Assembly (NCBI RefSeq): GCF_013328815.1
Contig: NZ_JABUHN010000002.1
Coordinates: forward strand, 310,001-374,000
DNA: 64,000 nt
Source of the DNA: Tabrizicola fusiformis
GTDB taxonomy: Bacteria > Pseudomonadota > Alphaproteobacteria > Rhodobacterales > Rhodobacteraceae
Reading direction: 5' to 3'
Part shown: one piece after another, positions 16,980 through 25,940 of the stretch
Layout: every line of letters begins with the position of its first letter
Numbering within the stretch: position 1 is the stretch's first letter
Translations under genes and position numbers: made by a program
The notes under the pieces: generated by a model
Told to the model about the DNA's origin: nothing
The model's database searches: none
What the model saw: only the letters and a program-made list of their open reading frames with translations

Positions 16980-17795
16980 ATGGCCGATCTCTTGCGGAAA
17001 CCCTCGGGCATGCGGGGCAAGGTGCATGACATCACGCCGGAAAGCGCGGGCTGGGGGCATGTGGGCTTTGGCCTGTATCGGCTTGAGGCGGGGGACCGGG
17101 CGGCGGAAGTCACCGGCGGGCGCGAGGTGATCCTTGTGCTGGTCGAGGGCAAGGCGCAGGTCACCGCCGCCGGGCAGGATTGGGGCGAGATGGGCGACCG
17201 GATGGATGTGTTCGAGAAGACGCCGCCGCATTGCCTTTATGTGCCGGGCGGCGAAAGCTGGGAGGCGGTGGCGACAACGCCTTGCGTGCTGGCGGTCTGT
17301 TCGGCGCCCGCAAAGGGCGGCCACAAGGCGCAGCGGTTGGGGCCGGAGGGCATCACGCTCACCCCGCGCGGGCAGGGGGCCAACACCCGCCACATCAACA
17401 ACATCGCCATGGAGGCGCGCGAGGTCTGCGACAACCTTCTGGTGACCGAGGTGTTCACGCCGTCCGGCAACTGGTCAAGCTATCCCAGCCACCGCCATGA
17501 CGAGGACGATTATCCGCGCATGACCTATCTGGAGGAAAGCTATTACCACCGGCTGAACCCGGCGCAGGGCTTTGGCGTGCAGCGGGTCTATACCGAGGAT
17601 GGCTCTCTGGACGAGACCATGGCGGTGAAGAACCATGATGTGGTTCTGGTGCCGAAGGGGCATCATCCCTGCGGCGCGCCCTATGGCTATGAGATGTATT
17701 ATCTGAACGTCATGGCCGGGCCTTTGCGCAAATGGCGGTTCCAGAACGATCCCGACCATGACTGGATTTACCGCCGCGACAATCCGGGGGCGTGA
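16980..17795 (+). CDS. iolB: 5-deoxy-glucuronate isomerase
   Basis: IolB isomerises 5-deoxyglucuronate to 5-dehydro-2-deoxygluconate, the IolC substrate. The 271-residue bicupin protein shows the metal-binding second cupin motif SSYPSHRHDEDDYPRMTYLEE, with its HxH, followed by VLVPKGHHPCGAPYGYEMYY. I took the ATG at 16980, which has GGGAGGA seven bases before it. The in-frame ATG at 16953 lies inside the repeat and gives a non-homologous leader. It is last in the iolCDEB series. iolG and iolA are not in the window, so the pathway must be completed elsewhere. Confidence 0.94.
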   Translation: MADLLRKPSGMRGKVHDITPESAGWGHVGFGLYRLEAGDRAAEVTGGREVILVLVEGKAQVTAAGQDWGEMGDRMDVFEKTPPHCLYVPGGESWEAVATTPCVLAVCSAPAKGGHKAQRLGPEGITLTPRGQGANTRHINNIAMEAREVCDNLLVTEVFTPSGNWSSYPSHRHDEDDYPRMTYLEESYYHRLNPAQGFGVQRVYTEDGSLDETMAVKNHDVVLVPKGHHPCGAPYGYEMYYLNVMAGPLRKWRFQNDPDHDWIYRRDNPGA

Positions 17796-17855
17796 ACCAA
17801 CTGGCCAGACTGCCGCCTAGCCGTTAGGAACGGGGCAGGCGGTCTGGGGGCGGCG

Positions 17856-18872
17856 ATGGTTGGTTCGGTGGCAGAGATTCTGGCGGGCATCCCGATGCCG
17901 GTGGTGCTGATCGGTGCAGACGAGCGGGTGGCCGAGGCCAATCCGGCGGCGCAGGCTTTGTTCGGCGCCGGGTTGGTGGGGCGGCACCACGGGTTGGGTT
18001 TCCGGCAGCCGGACCTTCTGGCGGCCATCGTGCAGGCGCGGCAGGGCCGGGCCGGGCGGGTGCGGCTGGTCAGCCCCGGATTGCCAAATGACCGGGTGCA
18101 TGAGGTGACGGTGACGCCGGTTTCGGGCGGGGTTCTGCTGGCCTTCGAAGACCTGTCGGCGCTGGCGCAGATGGATCAGATGCGCCGCGATTTCGTGGCC
18201 AATGTCAGCCATGAGTTGCGCACGCCCCTGACCGCGATGATCGGTTTCATAGAGACGTTGCAGGGCCCGGCCCGCAACGATGCCACGGCGCGCGAGCGGT
18301 TCCTTGGCATCATGGCGCGCGAGGCGGAACGGATGAACCGCCTTGTGCGCGACCTCTTGCATCTGAGCCGGGTGGAAAGCGAAGAGCGCCAGCGCCCGGC
18401 AGAAGAGGTGGATATTGCCGCCCTTGCCCGCGCTTCGGTGGCGGCGCTGCGGCCTTTGGCCGAGCGGGGCGGGGTGGCGCTGCGGCTGGAGGGGGCCGAG
18501 GCGCCGGTGCCCTTGCGTGCCGATGCCGACCAGATGACGCAGGTCTTGTCGAACCTGATCGAGAATGCGGTGAAATACGGCAGTCCGCAGGGGGCGGAGG
18601 TGCTGGTGAAACTGGCGCGGGAAGAGGGGCCGCGCGGCCCGCAGCTCCGCCTGTCGGTGTCAGATCAGGGTGAGGGCATCGAATCGCAGCACCTGCCGCG
18701 CCTGACCGAGCGGTTCTACCGCGTCGATGGCCACCGCTCGCGCGAGAAGGGCGGGACCGGGCTGGGGCTGGCCATCGTCAAGCACATCGTTAACCGCCAC
18801 CGGGGCCGCCTGATCATCGAAAGCGAGCCGGGCAAGGGCAGCCGGTTTTCGGCGCTGCTGCCGCTGGAATGA
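17856..18872 (+). CDS. phoR: Phosphate regulon sensor histidine kinase PhoR
   Basis: A 338-residue kinase: a PAS domain at about residues 1-100, the HisKA phosphoacceptor helix (DFVANVSHELRTPLTAMIGF, His near residue 120), and the ATPase domain (N box LSNLIENAVKYG, then VSDQGEGIESQHL and GGTGLGLAIVKHI). No membrane segment is visible at the N-terminus, unlike enterobacterial PhoR; short soluble forms are common in alphaproteobacteria. It would phosphorylate PhoB and is restrained through PhoU and the Pst transporter, all encoded directly downstream. The ATG at 17856 is preceded by GGGGGCGGCG. Confidence 0.93.
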   Translation: MVGSVAEILAGIPMPVVLIGADERVAEANPAAQALFGAGLVGRHHGLGFRQPDLLAAIVQARQGRAGRVRLVSPGLPNDRVHEVTVTPVSGGVLLAFEDLSALAQMDQMRRDFVANVSHELRTPLTAMIGFIETLQGPARNDATARERFLGIMAREAERMNRLVRDLLHLSRVESEERQRPAEEVDIAALARASVAALRPLAERGGVALRLEGAEAPVPLRADADQMTQVLSNLIENAVKYGSPQGAEVLVKLAREEGPRGPQLRLSVSDQGEGIESQHLPRLTERFYRVDGHRSREKGGTGLGLAIVKHIVNRHRGRLIIESEPGKGSRFSALLPLE

Positions 18873-18885
18873 TCGCCCGGAAGGG

Positions 18886-18914
18886 GTGTCATGCAACTGT
18901 TACACAACTGTCGC
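18886..18914 (+). promoter_or_regulatory. Pho box before pstS (three 11-bp-spaced repeats)
   Basis: GTGTCAT-GCAA-CTGTTAC-ACAA-CTGTCGC reads as three 7-bp PhoB half-sites (18886-18892, 18897-18903, 18908-18914) with 4-bp A-rich spacers, close to the consensus CTGTCAT-AWAW-CTGTMAY. It starts 14 bp after the phoR stop and 108 bp before pstS, so pst genes should be induced from it under phosphate limitation. Confidence 0.85.
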
Positions 18915-18993
18915 AAAAGCGTGGCCAAGCGGCCCTAGACGGGGCGGCGACGAAGGGGCATCCGGCCCCCTCGCAAGACAGACGGAGCGACAG

Positions 18994-20049
18994 ATGTCCC
19001 TTTCCAAGATTTCCGTTTCGACGCTGGCGATTCTCGCCGCCTCGACCCTGGCCGCCTCGGCCCGCGATCAGTTGCAGATTGCCGGTTCCTCGACCGTGCT
19101 GCCCTATGCGACCATCGTTGCCGAAGCCTTCGGTGAAAACTTCGACTTCCCGACCCCGGTCGTGGAAGGCGGCGGTTCGGGTGCGGGCCGCAAGAAGCTG
19201 TGCGAAGGCGTGGGCGAAGGCACCATCGACATCGCCAATTCCTCCAGCCGCATCAAGCAATCGGACATCGACCTCTGCGCCACCAATGGCGTGAACGAGA
19301 TCATGGAAGTGCGCATCGGCTATGACGGGATCGTCTTTGCCAGCGACATCGCCGGTGCCGATTTCGCCCTGACCCCCGCCGATGTCTGGGGCGCTCTGGC
19401 GGCCGAAACCGTCAAGGACGGCGCCGCTGCCGCCAACACCGCCAAGACTTGGGCCGATGTGAACCCGGCTCTGCCCGCGCAAGACATCCTGGCCTTCATC
19501 CCGGGCACCAAGCACGGCACCCGTGAAGTGTTCGATCTGAACGTGATCGAAAAGGGCTGCAAGGACGCTGGCGCCTATGACGTCTACCTCGCCGCCTCGA
19601 CCGGCGCCGATGAGGATGCCAAGAAGAAGGAAGCCGCCGAGAAGTGCCTCGCCCTGCGCACCGATGGCGTTTCGGTGGACATCGACGGCGACTATACCGA
19701 AACCCTGTCGCGCATCGCGGCCAACAAGACCGCCATCGGCGTCTTCGGTCTGTCCTTCTACGAAAACAACACCGACAAGCTGAAGGTTGCCACCGTCAAC
19801 GGTGTGGTTCCCTCGGTCGAGACCATCTCGAAGGGCGAATACCCGGTGTCGCGTCCGCTGTTCTTCTACGTCAAGAAGGCGCATATCGGCGTGATCCCCG
19901 GCCTGAAGGAATATATCGAGTTCTTCGTGTCCGACGACATGGCTGGCCCGGATGGCGCGCTGGCCGCCTACGGTCTGGTTCCCGACCCGGAGCTGGCCGC
20001 GACCCAGGCTGCCGTGGCCGCTGAAACCCCGATGGGCCCGCTGCAATAA
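18994..20049 (+). CDS. pstS: Phosphate ABC transporter substrate-binding protein PstS
   Basis: A 351-residue periplasmic phosphate-binding protein. A signal peptide covers about residues 1-23 and ends ...TLAASARD. The mature start is DQLQIAGSSTVLPYATIVAEA, with the phosphate-contacting GSSTV, followed by VEGGGSGAGRKKLCEG and IPGTKHGTREVF. Length is usual for the alphaproteobacterial form. The ATG at 18994 follows GACGGAGCGACAG. It is the first gene of pstSCAB-phoU-phoB, downstream of a clear Pho box. It delivers Pi to PstCA. Confidence 0.95.
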   Translation: MSLSKISVSTLAILAASTLAASARDQLQIAGSSTVLPYATIVAEAFGENFDFPTPVVEGGGSGAGRKKLCEGVGEGTIDIANSSSRIKQSDIDLCATNGVNEIMEVRIGYDGIVFASDIAGADFALTPADVWGALAAETVKDGAAAANTAKTWADVNPALPAQDILAFIPGTKHGTREVFDLNVIEKGCKDAGAYDVYLAASTGADEDAKKKEAAEKCLALRTDGVSVDIDGDYTETLSRIAANKTAIGVFGLSFYENNTDKLKVATVNGVVPSVETISKGEYPVSRPLFFYVKKAHIGVIPGLKEYIEFFVSDDMAGPDGALAAYGLVPDPELAATQAAVAAETPMGPLQ

Positions 20050-20109
20050 GCTTCCGATCAAGGGCGGCGCGGGTGATCGCGCCGCCCCCTCCCATTTCGC
20101 AGGAACGCC

Positions 20110-21567
20110 ATGAGCATCGGACTCCTCTTGTTGATCATCCTCGGCCTTGGCCTTGCAGGATGGCTGGTTGGGCGGCAGCGCGCCGTCGCATCCGTCGCGG
20201 GCGATATCCGCAAGCTGCATTCGCTGCCCGGCTACTACGGGCATACCGTTTTTCTGATGACCACCGTCCCGGCCTTCCTGCTGATGATCGCCTGGACCCT
20301 GGCGCAACCCGTGGTGATCGAGAGCCGCATCGCGGACATGATCGCCACTTCCGACATTCCTGAAGGCAGCTCGCGCGGTCTGGTGATGGCCGATGTGCGG
20401 CGCATCGCGGACGGGCTGGATGCCGTTGTTGCGCGGGGCGAGGGCGATGCCACCCTTGCCGCCGTGGGTGTCGAAGGCGCCGATATCCGCGCCCGGCTGG
20501 CCGAAGCCGGCGTCGCCGTGGGCGGCGAAGTGAAGCCTTCGGTTCTGGCGGCGGCCCTTGAATACCGCGCCCTGTCGGGCACCGCACTGACCGCGCTGGC
20601 GGCGGTGGCGCTGATCCTGGCGCTGGCCGGGCTGGGCTGGTCGATCTCGCGCATTCAGGGCGAATACCGCGCCCGAAACGCCACCGAAGCCTTTGTCATG
20701 TGGCTGCTGATCGGCTGTTCGCTGATCGCGGTGCTGACGACCGTGGGCATCATCGCCTCGCTGGTGTTCGAGACGGCGCATTTCTTCCGCCTCTATCCGG
20801 CGGCGGACTTCTTCTTCTCTGCCACCTGGAACCCGAAATTCGGAGGCGGTTCGTCGCTGGGCATCTGGCCGCTGGTCTGGGGCACGCTTTACGTCTCGGC
20901 GATTTCGCTGGTGGTGGCGGTGCCGGTCGGGCTGATGAGTGCGATCTATCTGGCCGAATATGCCAGCAAGCGCACCCGGTCCTGGGTGAAACCGGCCATC
21001 GAGATTCTGGCGGGCATCCCCACCATCGTCTATGGCCTTTTCGCGCTGATCACCGTGGGCCCCCTGCTGCGTGACTGGTTCGCCCAGCCTCTGGGACTGG
21101 GCAGCAGCTCGTCCTCGGTGATGACGGCGGGGCTGGTCATGGGGATCATGGTCATTCCCTTCGTCTCGTCGCTGTCCGATGACATCATCAACGCGGTGCC
21201 GCAGAGCTTGCGCGACGGCTCGCTGGGCCTTGGTGCCACGTCTTCGGAAACCGTGCGACAGGTGGTGTTGCCCGCCGCATTGCCGGGCATCGTCGGCGCC
21301 GTCCTTCTGGCTGCCAGCCGTGCCATCGGCGAAACCATGATCGTGGTCATGGGCGCGGGGGCCGCTGCCAAGCTGTCGCTGAACCCGTTCGAGGCGATGA
21401 CGACCGTTACCGTCAAGATCGTCAGCCAGTTGACCGGCGATACCGAATTTGCCAGCCCCGAAACGCTGGTGGCCTTTGCCCTCGGGCTGACGCTGTTCAC
21501 GCTGACGCTGGGGCTGAACATCCTCGCCCTCTACATCGTCCGCAAATACCGGGAGCAATACGAATGA
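20110..21567 (+). CDS. pstC: Phosphate ABC transporter permease PstC
   Basis: A 485-residue inner-membrane permease subunit. An extended N-terminal half has several membrane helices (residues about 3-20, 45-63, 155-178 and 195-220). The ABC permease domain follows from about residue 255, with the SSGSS-like loop replaced by a Ser-rich segment, and an EAA-type coupling loop at about DGSLGLGATSSETVRQVVLPAALPG (residues 374-398; longer than quoted motifs elsewhere because of the loop). This long form is typical of alphaproteobacteria. The stop overlaps pstA by 4 bases. Confidence 0.93.
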   Translation: MSIGLLLLIILGLGLAGWLVGRQRAVASVAGDIRKLHSLPGYYGHTVFLMTTVPAFLLMIAWTLAQPVVIESRIADMIATSDIPEGSSRGLVMADVRRIADGLDAVVARGEGDATLAAVGVEGADIRARLAEAGVAVGGEVKPSVLAAALEYRALSGTALTALAAVALILALAGLGWSISRIQGEYRARNATEAFVMWLLIGCSLIAVLTTVGIIASLVFETAHFFRLYPAADFFFSATWNPKFGGGSSLGIWPLVWGTLYVSAISLVVAVPVGLMSAIYLAEYASKRTRSWVKPAIEILAGIPTIVYGLFALITVGPLLRDWFAQPLGLGSSSSSVMTAGLVMGIMVIPFVSSLSDDIINAVPQSLRDGSLGLGATSSETVRQVVLPAALPGIVGAVLLAASRAIGETMIVVMGAGAAAKLSLNPFEAMTTVTVKIVSQLTGDTEFASPETLVAFALGLTLFTLTLGLNILALYIVRKYREQYE

Positions 21568-22865
21568 GCGGCTCGCTTCTGACGCAGGATCCGCGCACCA
21601 AGGCGCGCAATGCCGCCGAGCGCCGGTTCCGCGGTTACGGTCTGACGGCCATCGTGGTGGCGCTGCTGGCGCTTGTCTGGCTGTTGATCTCGATTTTTTC
21701 GGCGGGGCTGCCGGCCTTTCGGCAGACCTTCCTGACCTTCCCGGTCACGCTGGACGAAAAGGTGCTGGACAAATCGGGCACCCGCGACATTGCGGTGATG
21801 TCCAAGGTCACCACCGTTGCCTTTGCCAAGCTGCTGTCGCAGTCGATCGAGGCGGAAATCACCGCCCGCGGCATCGACCTTGGCGGTGCATCGGCCAAGG
21901 ATGTGACCAAGCTCGTTTCCGAGGAATCTGCGGCAACGCTGCGCCGGATGGTGCTGGCCGATCCCGCGCTGGTGGGCACCACCATCGAGTTCACCGCACT
22001 GGCGACTGGCCGGATCGACGGCTATTACAAAGGCCGCGTGACGATGGAAAGCGCTGCGCTGGACAAGAACACCTCGCCCGAGCAACTGGTTCTGGCCGAC
22101 AAGCTGAAAGAGGCGGGTATCCTTGGCACGCGCCTCAACAGCGGTTTCCTGACCATGCCCGACGCTTCGGACAAACGCCCCGAGGCCGCCGGTCTGGGGA
22201 TTGCCGTGGTCGGTTCCTTCCTGATGATGGTGGTGGTTCTGGTGCTGTCGCTGCCCATCGGGGTGGCCGCCTCGGTCTATCTTGAGGAGTTTGCGCCGAA
22301 GAACTGGCTGACCGACCTGATCGAGGTGAACATCGCCAATCTGGCCGCTGTGCCTTCGATCGTCTACGGTATCCTCGGCCTTGCGATCTTCATCAACTTT
22401 GCCGGGCTGCCGCAATCGGCGCCCATCGTCGGCGGCCTTGTGCTGACGCTGATGACGCTGCCGCGGATCATCATTCCGACCCGCGCCGCGCTGAAAGCCG
22501 TGCCGCCCAGCATCCGCGATGCGGCGCTGGGGGTGGGGGCGTCCAAGCTGCAAACCGTGCTGCACCATGTCCTGCCGCTGGCAATGCCGGGCATCCTGAC
22601 CGGCATGATCATCGGCCTGGCGCAGGCGCTGGGTGAAACCGCGCCGCTCCTTCTGATCGGCATGGTGGCCTTCGTGCGTGACTTCCCCGGCGGCCTCTTT
22701 GACCCCGCCGCGGCCCTGCCGGTGCAGGTCTATAACTGGACCCAGCGCGGCGATCCCGGCTTTGTCGAGCGGGCCTCGGGTGCGATCATCGTTCTTCTTC
22801 TCTTCCTCATCGTGATGAACACTGTGGCCATCATCCTGCGCCGCAAGTTCGAGCGCCGCTGGTAA
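21564..22865 (+). CDS. pstA: Phosphate ABC transporter permease PstA
   Basis: A 433-residue permease partner of PstC. The N-terminal DUF3333-type extension holds one membrane helix (about residues 30-50) and a soluble loop of about 160 residues. Five to six membrane helices follow from about residue 213 (GIAVVGSFLMMVVVLVLSLP). The coupling loop is near AALGVGASKLQTVLHHVLPL. The C-terminal helix ends in ILRRKFERRW. The ATG overlaps the pstC stop (ATGA), and pstB starts 9 bp downstream. Confidence 0.93.
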   Translation: MSGSLLTQDPRTKARNAAERRFRGYGLTAIVVALLALVWLLISIFSAGLPAFRQTFLTFPVTLDEKVLDKSGTRDIAVMSKVTTVAFAKLLSQSIEAEITARGIDLGGASAKDVTKLVSEESAATLRRMVLADPALVGTTIEFTALATGRIDGYYKGRVTMESAALDKNTSPEQLVLADKLKEAGILGTRLNSGFLTMPDASDKRPEAAGLGIAVVGSFLMMVVVLVLSLPIGVAASVYLEEFAPKNWLTDLIEVNIANLAAVPSIVYGILGLAIFINFAGLPQSAPIVGGLVLTLMTLPRIIIPTRAALKAVPPSIRDAALGVGASKLQTVLHHVLPLAMPGILTGMIIGLAQALGETAPLLLIGMVAFVRDFPGGLFDPAAALPVQVYNWTQRGDPGFVERASGAIIVLLLFLIVMNTVAIILRRKFERRW

Positions 22866-22874
22866 GGTGCCAAA

Positions 22875-23669
22875 ATGAAAGACCTCGTTATGGAGACTCG
22901 CGTGGACGTTCAGACCGTCAAGATCGAAGCCCGCAAGGCGCAGGTGTTCTACGGCACCAACCATGCGATCAAGGATGTCGATGTCGATATCCTCGACAAG
23001 ACGGTGACCGCCTTCATCGGCCCGTCGGGCTGCGGCAAATCCACCTTCCTGCGCTGCCTGAACCGGATGAACGACACGATTGCCTCGTGTCGCGTCGAAG
23101 GCAAGATCACGCTGGAAGGCGAAGACATCTATGACCCCCGTGTCGATCCGGTGCAGTTGCGCGCCAAGATCGGCATGGTGTTCCAGAAGCCGAACCCCTT
23201 CCCCAAGTCGATCTATGACAATGTGGCCTATGGCCCCAAGATCCACGGTCTGACCCGCAACAAGGCGGAACTGGATCAGGTCGTGGAAAGCTGCCTGCGC
23301 AAGGCGGCGCTCTGGAATGAGGTGAAGGACCGTCTGCACGCGCCGGGTACCGGCCTGTCGGGTGGCCAGCAACAACGCCTCTGCATCGCCCGCGCCATTG
23401 CCACCAGCCCCGAAGTGCTGTTGATGGACGAACCCTGCTCGGCCCTTGACCCAATCGCCACGGCACAGGTCGAAGAGCTGATCGACGAGCTGCGCAGCCA
23501 GTTTTCGGTGGTGATCGTTACCCATTCGATGCAGCAGGCCGCCCGGGTCAGCCAGAAGACCGCTTTCTTCCACCTCGGCAATCTGGTGGAATTCGGCGAG
23601 ACCTCGCAGATTTTCACCAATCCGCGCGACCCGCGGACGGAATCCTATATCACCGGCCGGATCGGCTGA
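22875..23669 (+). CDS. pstB: Phosphate ABC transporter ATP-binding protein PstB
   Basis: A 264-residue ATPase of the phosphate importer. Visible motifs in order are Walker [10 protein letters not shown] (about residues 53-61), the Q loop in [20 protein letters not shown], the signature [14 protein letters not shown], Walker [14 protein letters not shown] and the switch histidine in [13 protein letters not shown]. It ends SYITGRIG, the common PstB tail. An alternative start at 22890 (METRVD) is possible. phoU begins 11 bp after the stop. Confidence 0.96.
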   Translation: MKDLVMETRVDVQTVKIEARKAQVFYGTNHAIKDVDVDILDKTVTAFIGPSGCGKSTFLRCLNRMNDTIASCRVEGKITLEGEDIYDPRVDPVQLRAKIGMVFQKPNPFPKSIYDNVAYGPKIHGLTRNKAELDQVVESCLRKAALWNEVKDRLHAPGTGLSGGQQQRLCIARAIATSPEVLLMDEPCSALDPIATAQVEELIDELRSQFSVVIVTHSMQQAARVSQKTAFFHLGNLVEFGETSQIFTNPRDPRTESYITGRIG

Positions 23670-23680
23670 CGGAGGCGAAC

Positions 23681-24403
23681 ATGCTCAATGACCAGCACAT
23701 CCTGCGGGCCTTCGACCGCGATCTTGAATCCGTTCAGGCGATGATCATGAAGATGGGCGGCCTTGTCGAAGCTGCCCTCGCCGATGCCGCCAAGGCGCTG
23801 GAAACCCAGGACGAGGCGCTTGCCGAACAGGTGCGTCGTGGCGATGCGGCGATTGATGCGCTGGAAAGCGACGTCAACACCGAATGCGCCCGGCTTATCG
23901 CGCTGCGCGGCCCCATCGCGGGCGATCTGCGCACCGTGCTGACGGTGATGAAGATTGCCTCCAGCCTTGAACGCTGCGGCGATTATGCCAAGAATCTGGC
24001 CAAACGCTCGCTCCTCCTTGGCACCATGACGCCGATCCCGGGAGCGGCCGGTTCTATCCGCCGTCTGGCGCGGCAGGTGGGGCTTCTGCTCAAGGACGCG
24101 TTGGATGCCTTCATCGCCCGCGATCCGGGTCTGGCCGAGGATGTGCGCCAGCGTGACCATGAAGTGGACCAGATGTATAACGCGCTGTTCCGCGAATTCC
24201 TGACCTTCATGCTGGAAGATCCGCGTAACATTTCCGCCTGTATGCACCTGCATTTCATCGCCAAGAACATCGAGCGGGTGGGCGACCACGCCACCACCAT
24301 CGCCGAACAAGTGATCTATCTGACCACCGGCGCCCTGCCGGGCGAGGCGCGGCCCAAGGCCGACCTCACGCAGGACGGGCTTTCGACGGGCGGGCAGGGC
24401 TGA
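23681..24403 (+). CDS. phoU: Phosphate signalling regulator PhoU
   Basis: A 240-residue all-helical protein made of two PhoU repeats, with conserved metal-cluster segments. Repeat 1 shows RGPIAGDLRTVLTVMKIASSLER-CGDYAKNLAKR, read as two adjacent blocks from about residue 77. Repeat 2 shows CMHLHFIAKNIERVGDHATT at about 188-207. PhoU links the Pst transporter to PhoR and keeps the kinase inactive when phosphate is ample. It is tightly packed between pstB and phoB, with phoB starting 1 base after its stop. Confidence 0.94.
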   Translation: MLNDQHILRAFDRDLESVQAMIMKMGGLVEAALADAAKALETQDEALAEQVRRGDAAIDALESDVNTECARLIALRGPIAGDLRTVLTVMKIASSLERCGDYAKNLAKRSLLLGTMTPIPGAAGSIRRLARQVGLLLKDALDAFIARDPGLAEDVRQRDHEVDQMYNALFREFLTFMLEDPRNISACMHLHFIAKNIERVGDHATTIAEQVIYLTTGALPGEARPKADLTQDGLSTGGQG

Positions 24404-24404
24404 G

Positions 24405-25094
24405 ATGGCCGATCCGCGTCCGCTTGTGCTGCTGGTCGAGGATGAGCCCGCCCAACGCGAGGTTCTGGCCTACAATCTGGAGGCCGAGGGTTTCGAGGTG
24501 GCGCAGGCTTCCAACGGCGAAGAGGCACTTGAGGCGGTGGCCGATACCCCGCCCGACCTGATCCTGCTGGACTGGATGATGCCGCATGTCTCGGGGCTTG
24601 AGGTGTGCCGCCGCCTGAAACTGCGCCCCGAGACGCGCAACATTCCGGTGATCATGCTGTCGGCCCGGTCCGAAGAGGTGGACAAGGTCCGCGGCCTGGA
24701 AACCGGCGCCGATGATTATGTGATCAAGCCCTATTCCGTGGTTGAACTGATGGCGCGGCTCAAGGCGCATCTGCGCCGGGTGCGGCCCTCGACCATCGGG
24801 ATCGTGCTGGAATGGGGCGATATCCGGCTGGACCCGGAAACCCACCGCGTCACGCGCGGGGCGTCGCAGCTCAAGCTGGGCCCGACCGAGTTCCGGCTGC
24901 TGGCGACCTTCTTGGAAAAGCCCGGCCGGGTGTTTTCGCGCGATCAGTTGCTGGATCGGGTCTGGGGGCGCGACATTTATGTCGATACCCGCACGGTGGA
25001 CGTGCATATCGGGCGGCTGCGCAAGGCGCTGATGGCGCAGGGCGGCGATGACCCGCTGCGCACGGTGCGCGGCGCGGGTTACGCGCTGGGCTGA
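24405..25094 (+). CDS. phoB: Phosphate regulon response regulator PhoB
   Basis: A 229-residue OmpR/PhoB-type regulator. The receiver domain is at residues 1-122, with acidic residues in VEDEP, the phosphoacceptor Asp in LILLDWMMPHVSG and the Lys in DDYVIKPYS. The winged-helix DNA-binding domain runs from about 130, with LKLGPTEFRLLATFLEKPGR and VDVHIGRLRKAL. It should bind the Pho box at 18886. It is the last gene of the cluster; no obvious intrinsic terminator follows. Confidence 0.95.
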   Translation: MADPRPLVLLVEDEPAQREVLAYNLEAEGFEVAQASNGEEALEAVADTPPDLILLDWMMPHVSGLEVCRRLKLRPETRNIPVIMLSARSEEVDKVRGLETGADDYVIKPYSVVELMARLKAHLRRVRPSTIGIVLEWGDIRLDPETHRVTRGASQLKLGPTEFRLLATFLEKPGRVFSRDQLLDRVWGRDIYVDTRTVDVHIGRLRKALMAQGGDDPLRTVRGAGYALG

Positions 25095-25166
25095 ACGCCG
25101 CTGCGAAAATACATCTTTTTCAAACCTCTATTCCCCGCATAGGCTTTGCCGAAAAGGGAGGACAGG

Positions 25167-25940
25167 ATGGAAGCACGCGCGGCGGACAGGCCCGAGATTC
25201 TGCATGTCGAATGGTCCGACATCACCCATGCGCTGCGCAAAGGCTGGCGGGATTTCCTGCGGGCGCCGCATTACGGGCTGTTCTTCGCCTGTTTCTATGT
25301 CGCGGGCGGCTGGCTGGTGACCTGGGCCATCATGGCCAAGGGGCAGCTTTGGTGGACCCTGCCCGCCGGGGCGGGGTTTCCCATTCTTGGCCCGTTCATC
25401 GCCTGCGGCCTTTACGAAGTGTCGCGGCGGCTGGAGCAGGGCATTCCCCTGAACCGGCATGAGATTTTCGGCGTGATCTTTCGACAGAAGGACCGGCAGA
25501 TCCCCTCGATGGCAGCCATTGTGGTGGTGTTCTTCCTGTTCTGGAATTTTCTGGCCCATATGATCTTTGCGCTGTTTCTGGGCAATGCGACGCTGACCAA
25601 TGTCACCTCGTCGCTGGCGGTCTTCACCTCGTCTCAGGGGCTGACCATGCTGGCGGTGGGCAGCGTGGTGGGGGCAGGTTTTGCCACGCTTTTGTTCAGC
25701 CTGACCGTGGTCAGCCTGCCGATGCTTCTGGACCGCGAGGTGGATTTCGTCACCGCCATGCTGACTTCGTTTGGGGTGGTCAGGGAAAGCCCGGTGGTGA
25801 TGCTGGGTTGGGGGCTGGTGATTGCGGTGATGCTCTTTGCCGGCATGGCGACGCTGTTCTTCGGCCTCTTTGCCGCGCTGCCCATTCTGGGCCATGCCAG
25901 TTGGCACCTCTATCGCCGCGCGATCGGCTGGGAAAGCTAG
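25167..25940 (+). CDS. DUF2189 integral membrane protein
   Basis: A 257-residue membrane protein with about six hydrophobic segments (near residues 37-55, 60-85, 110-135, 155-180, 205-230 and 225-245). It begins with a soluble leader containing WSDITHALRKGWRDFLRAPHYGLFF, typical of the DUF2189 family. Its function is unknown; the family is widespread in Rhodobacteraceae and sometimes described as cytochrome-oxidase-related, but nothing here proves that. The ATG at 25167 follows GGGAGGACAGG. Its TAG stop shares a CTAG palindrome with the TAG stop of the convergent DUF1801 gene. Confidence 0.75.
   Translation: MEARAADRPEILHVEWSDITHALRKGWRDFLRAPHYGLFFACFYVAGGWLVTWAIMAKGQLWWTLPAGAGFPILGPFIACGLYEVSRRLEQGIPLNRHEIFGVIFRQKDRQIPSMAAIVVVFFLFWNFLAHMIFALFLGNATLTNVTSSLAVFTSSQGLTMLAVGSVVGAGFATLLFSLTVVSLPMLLDREVDFVTAMLTSFGVVRESPVVMLGWGLVIAVMLFAGMATLFFGLFAALPILGHASWHLYRRAIGWES

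Noticed and set aside
18889-21558. 889-codon minus-strand open frame
   Set aside because: Antisense to pstS and pstC; includes the Pho box, which would make no sense inside a gene.
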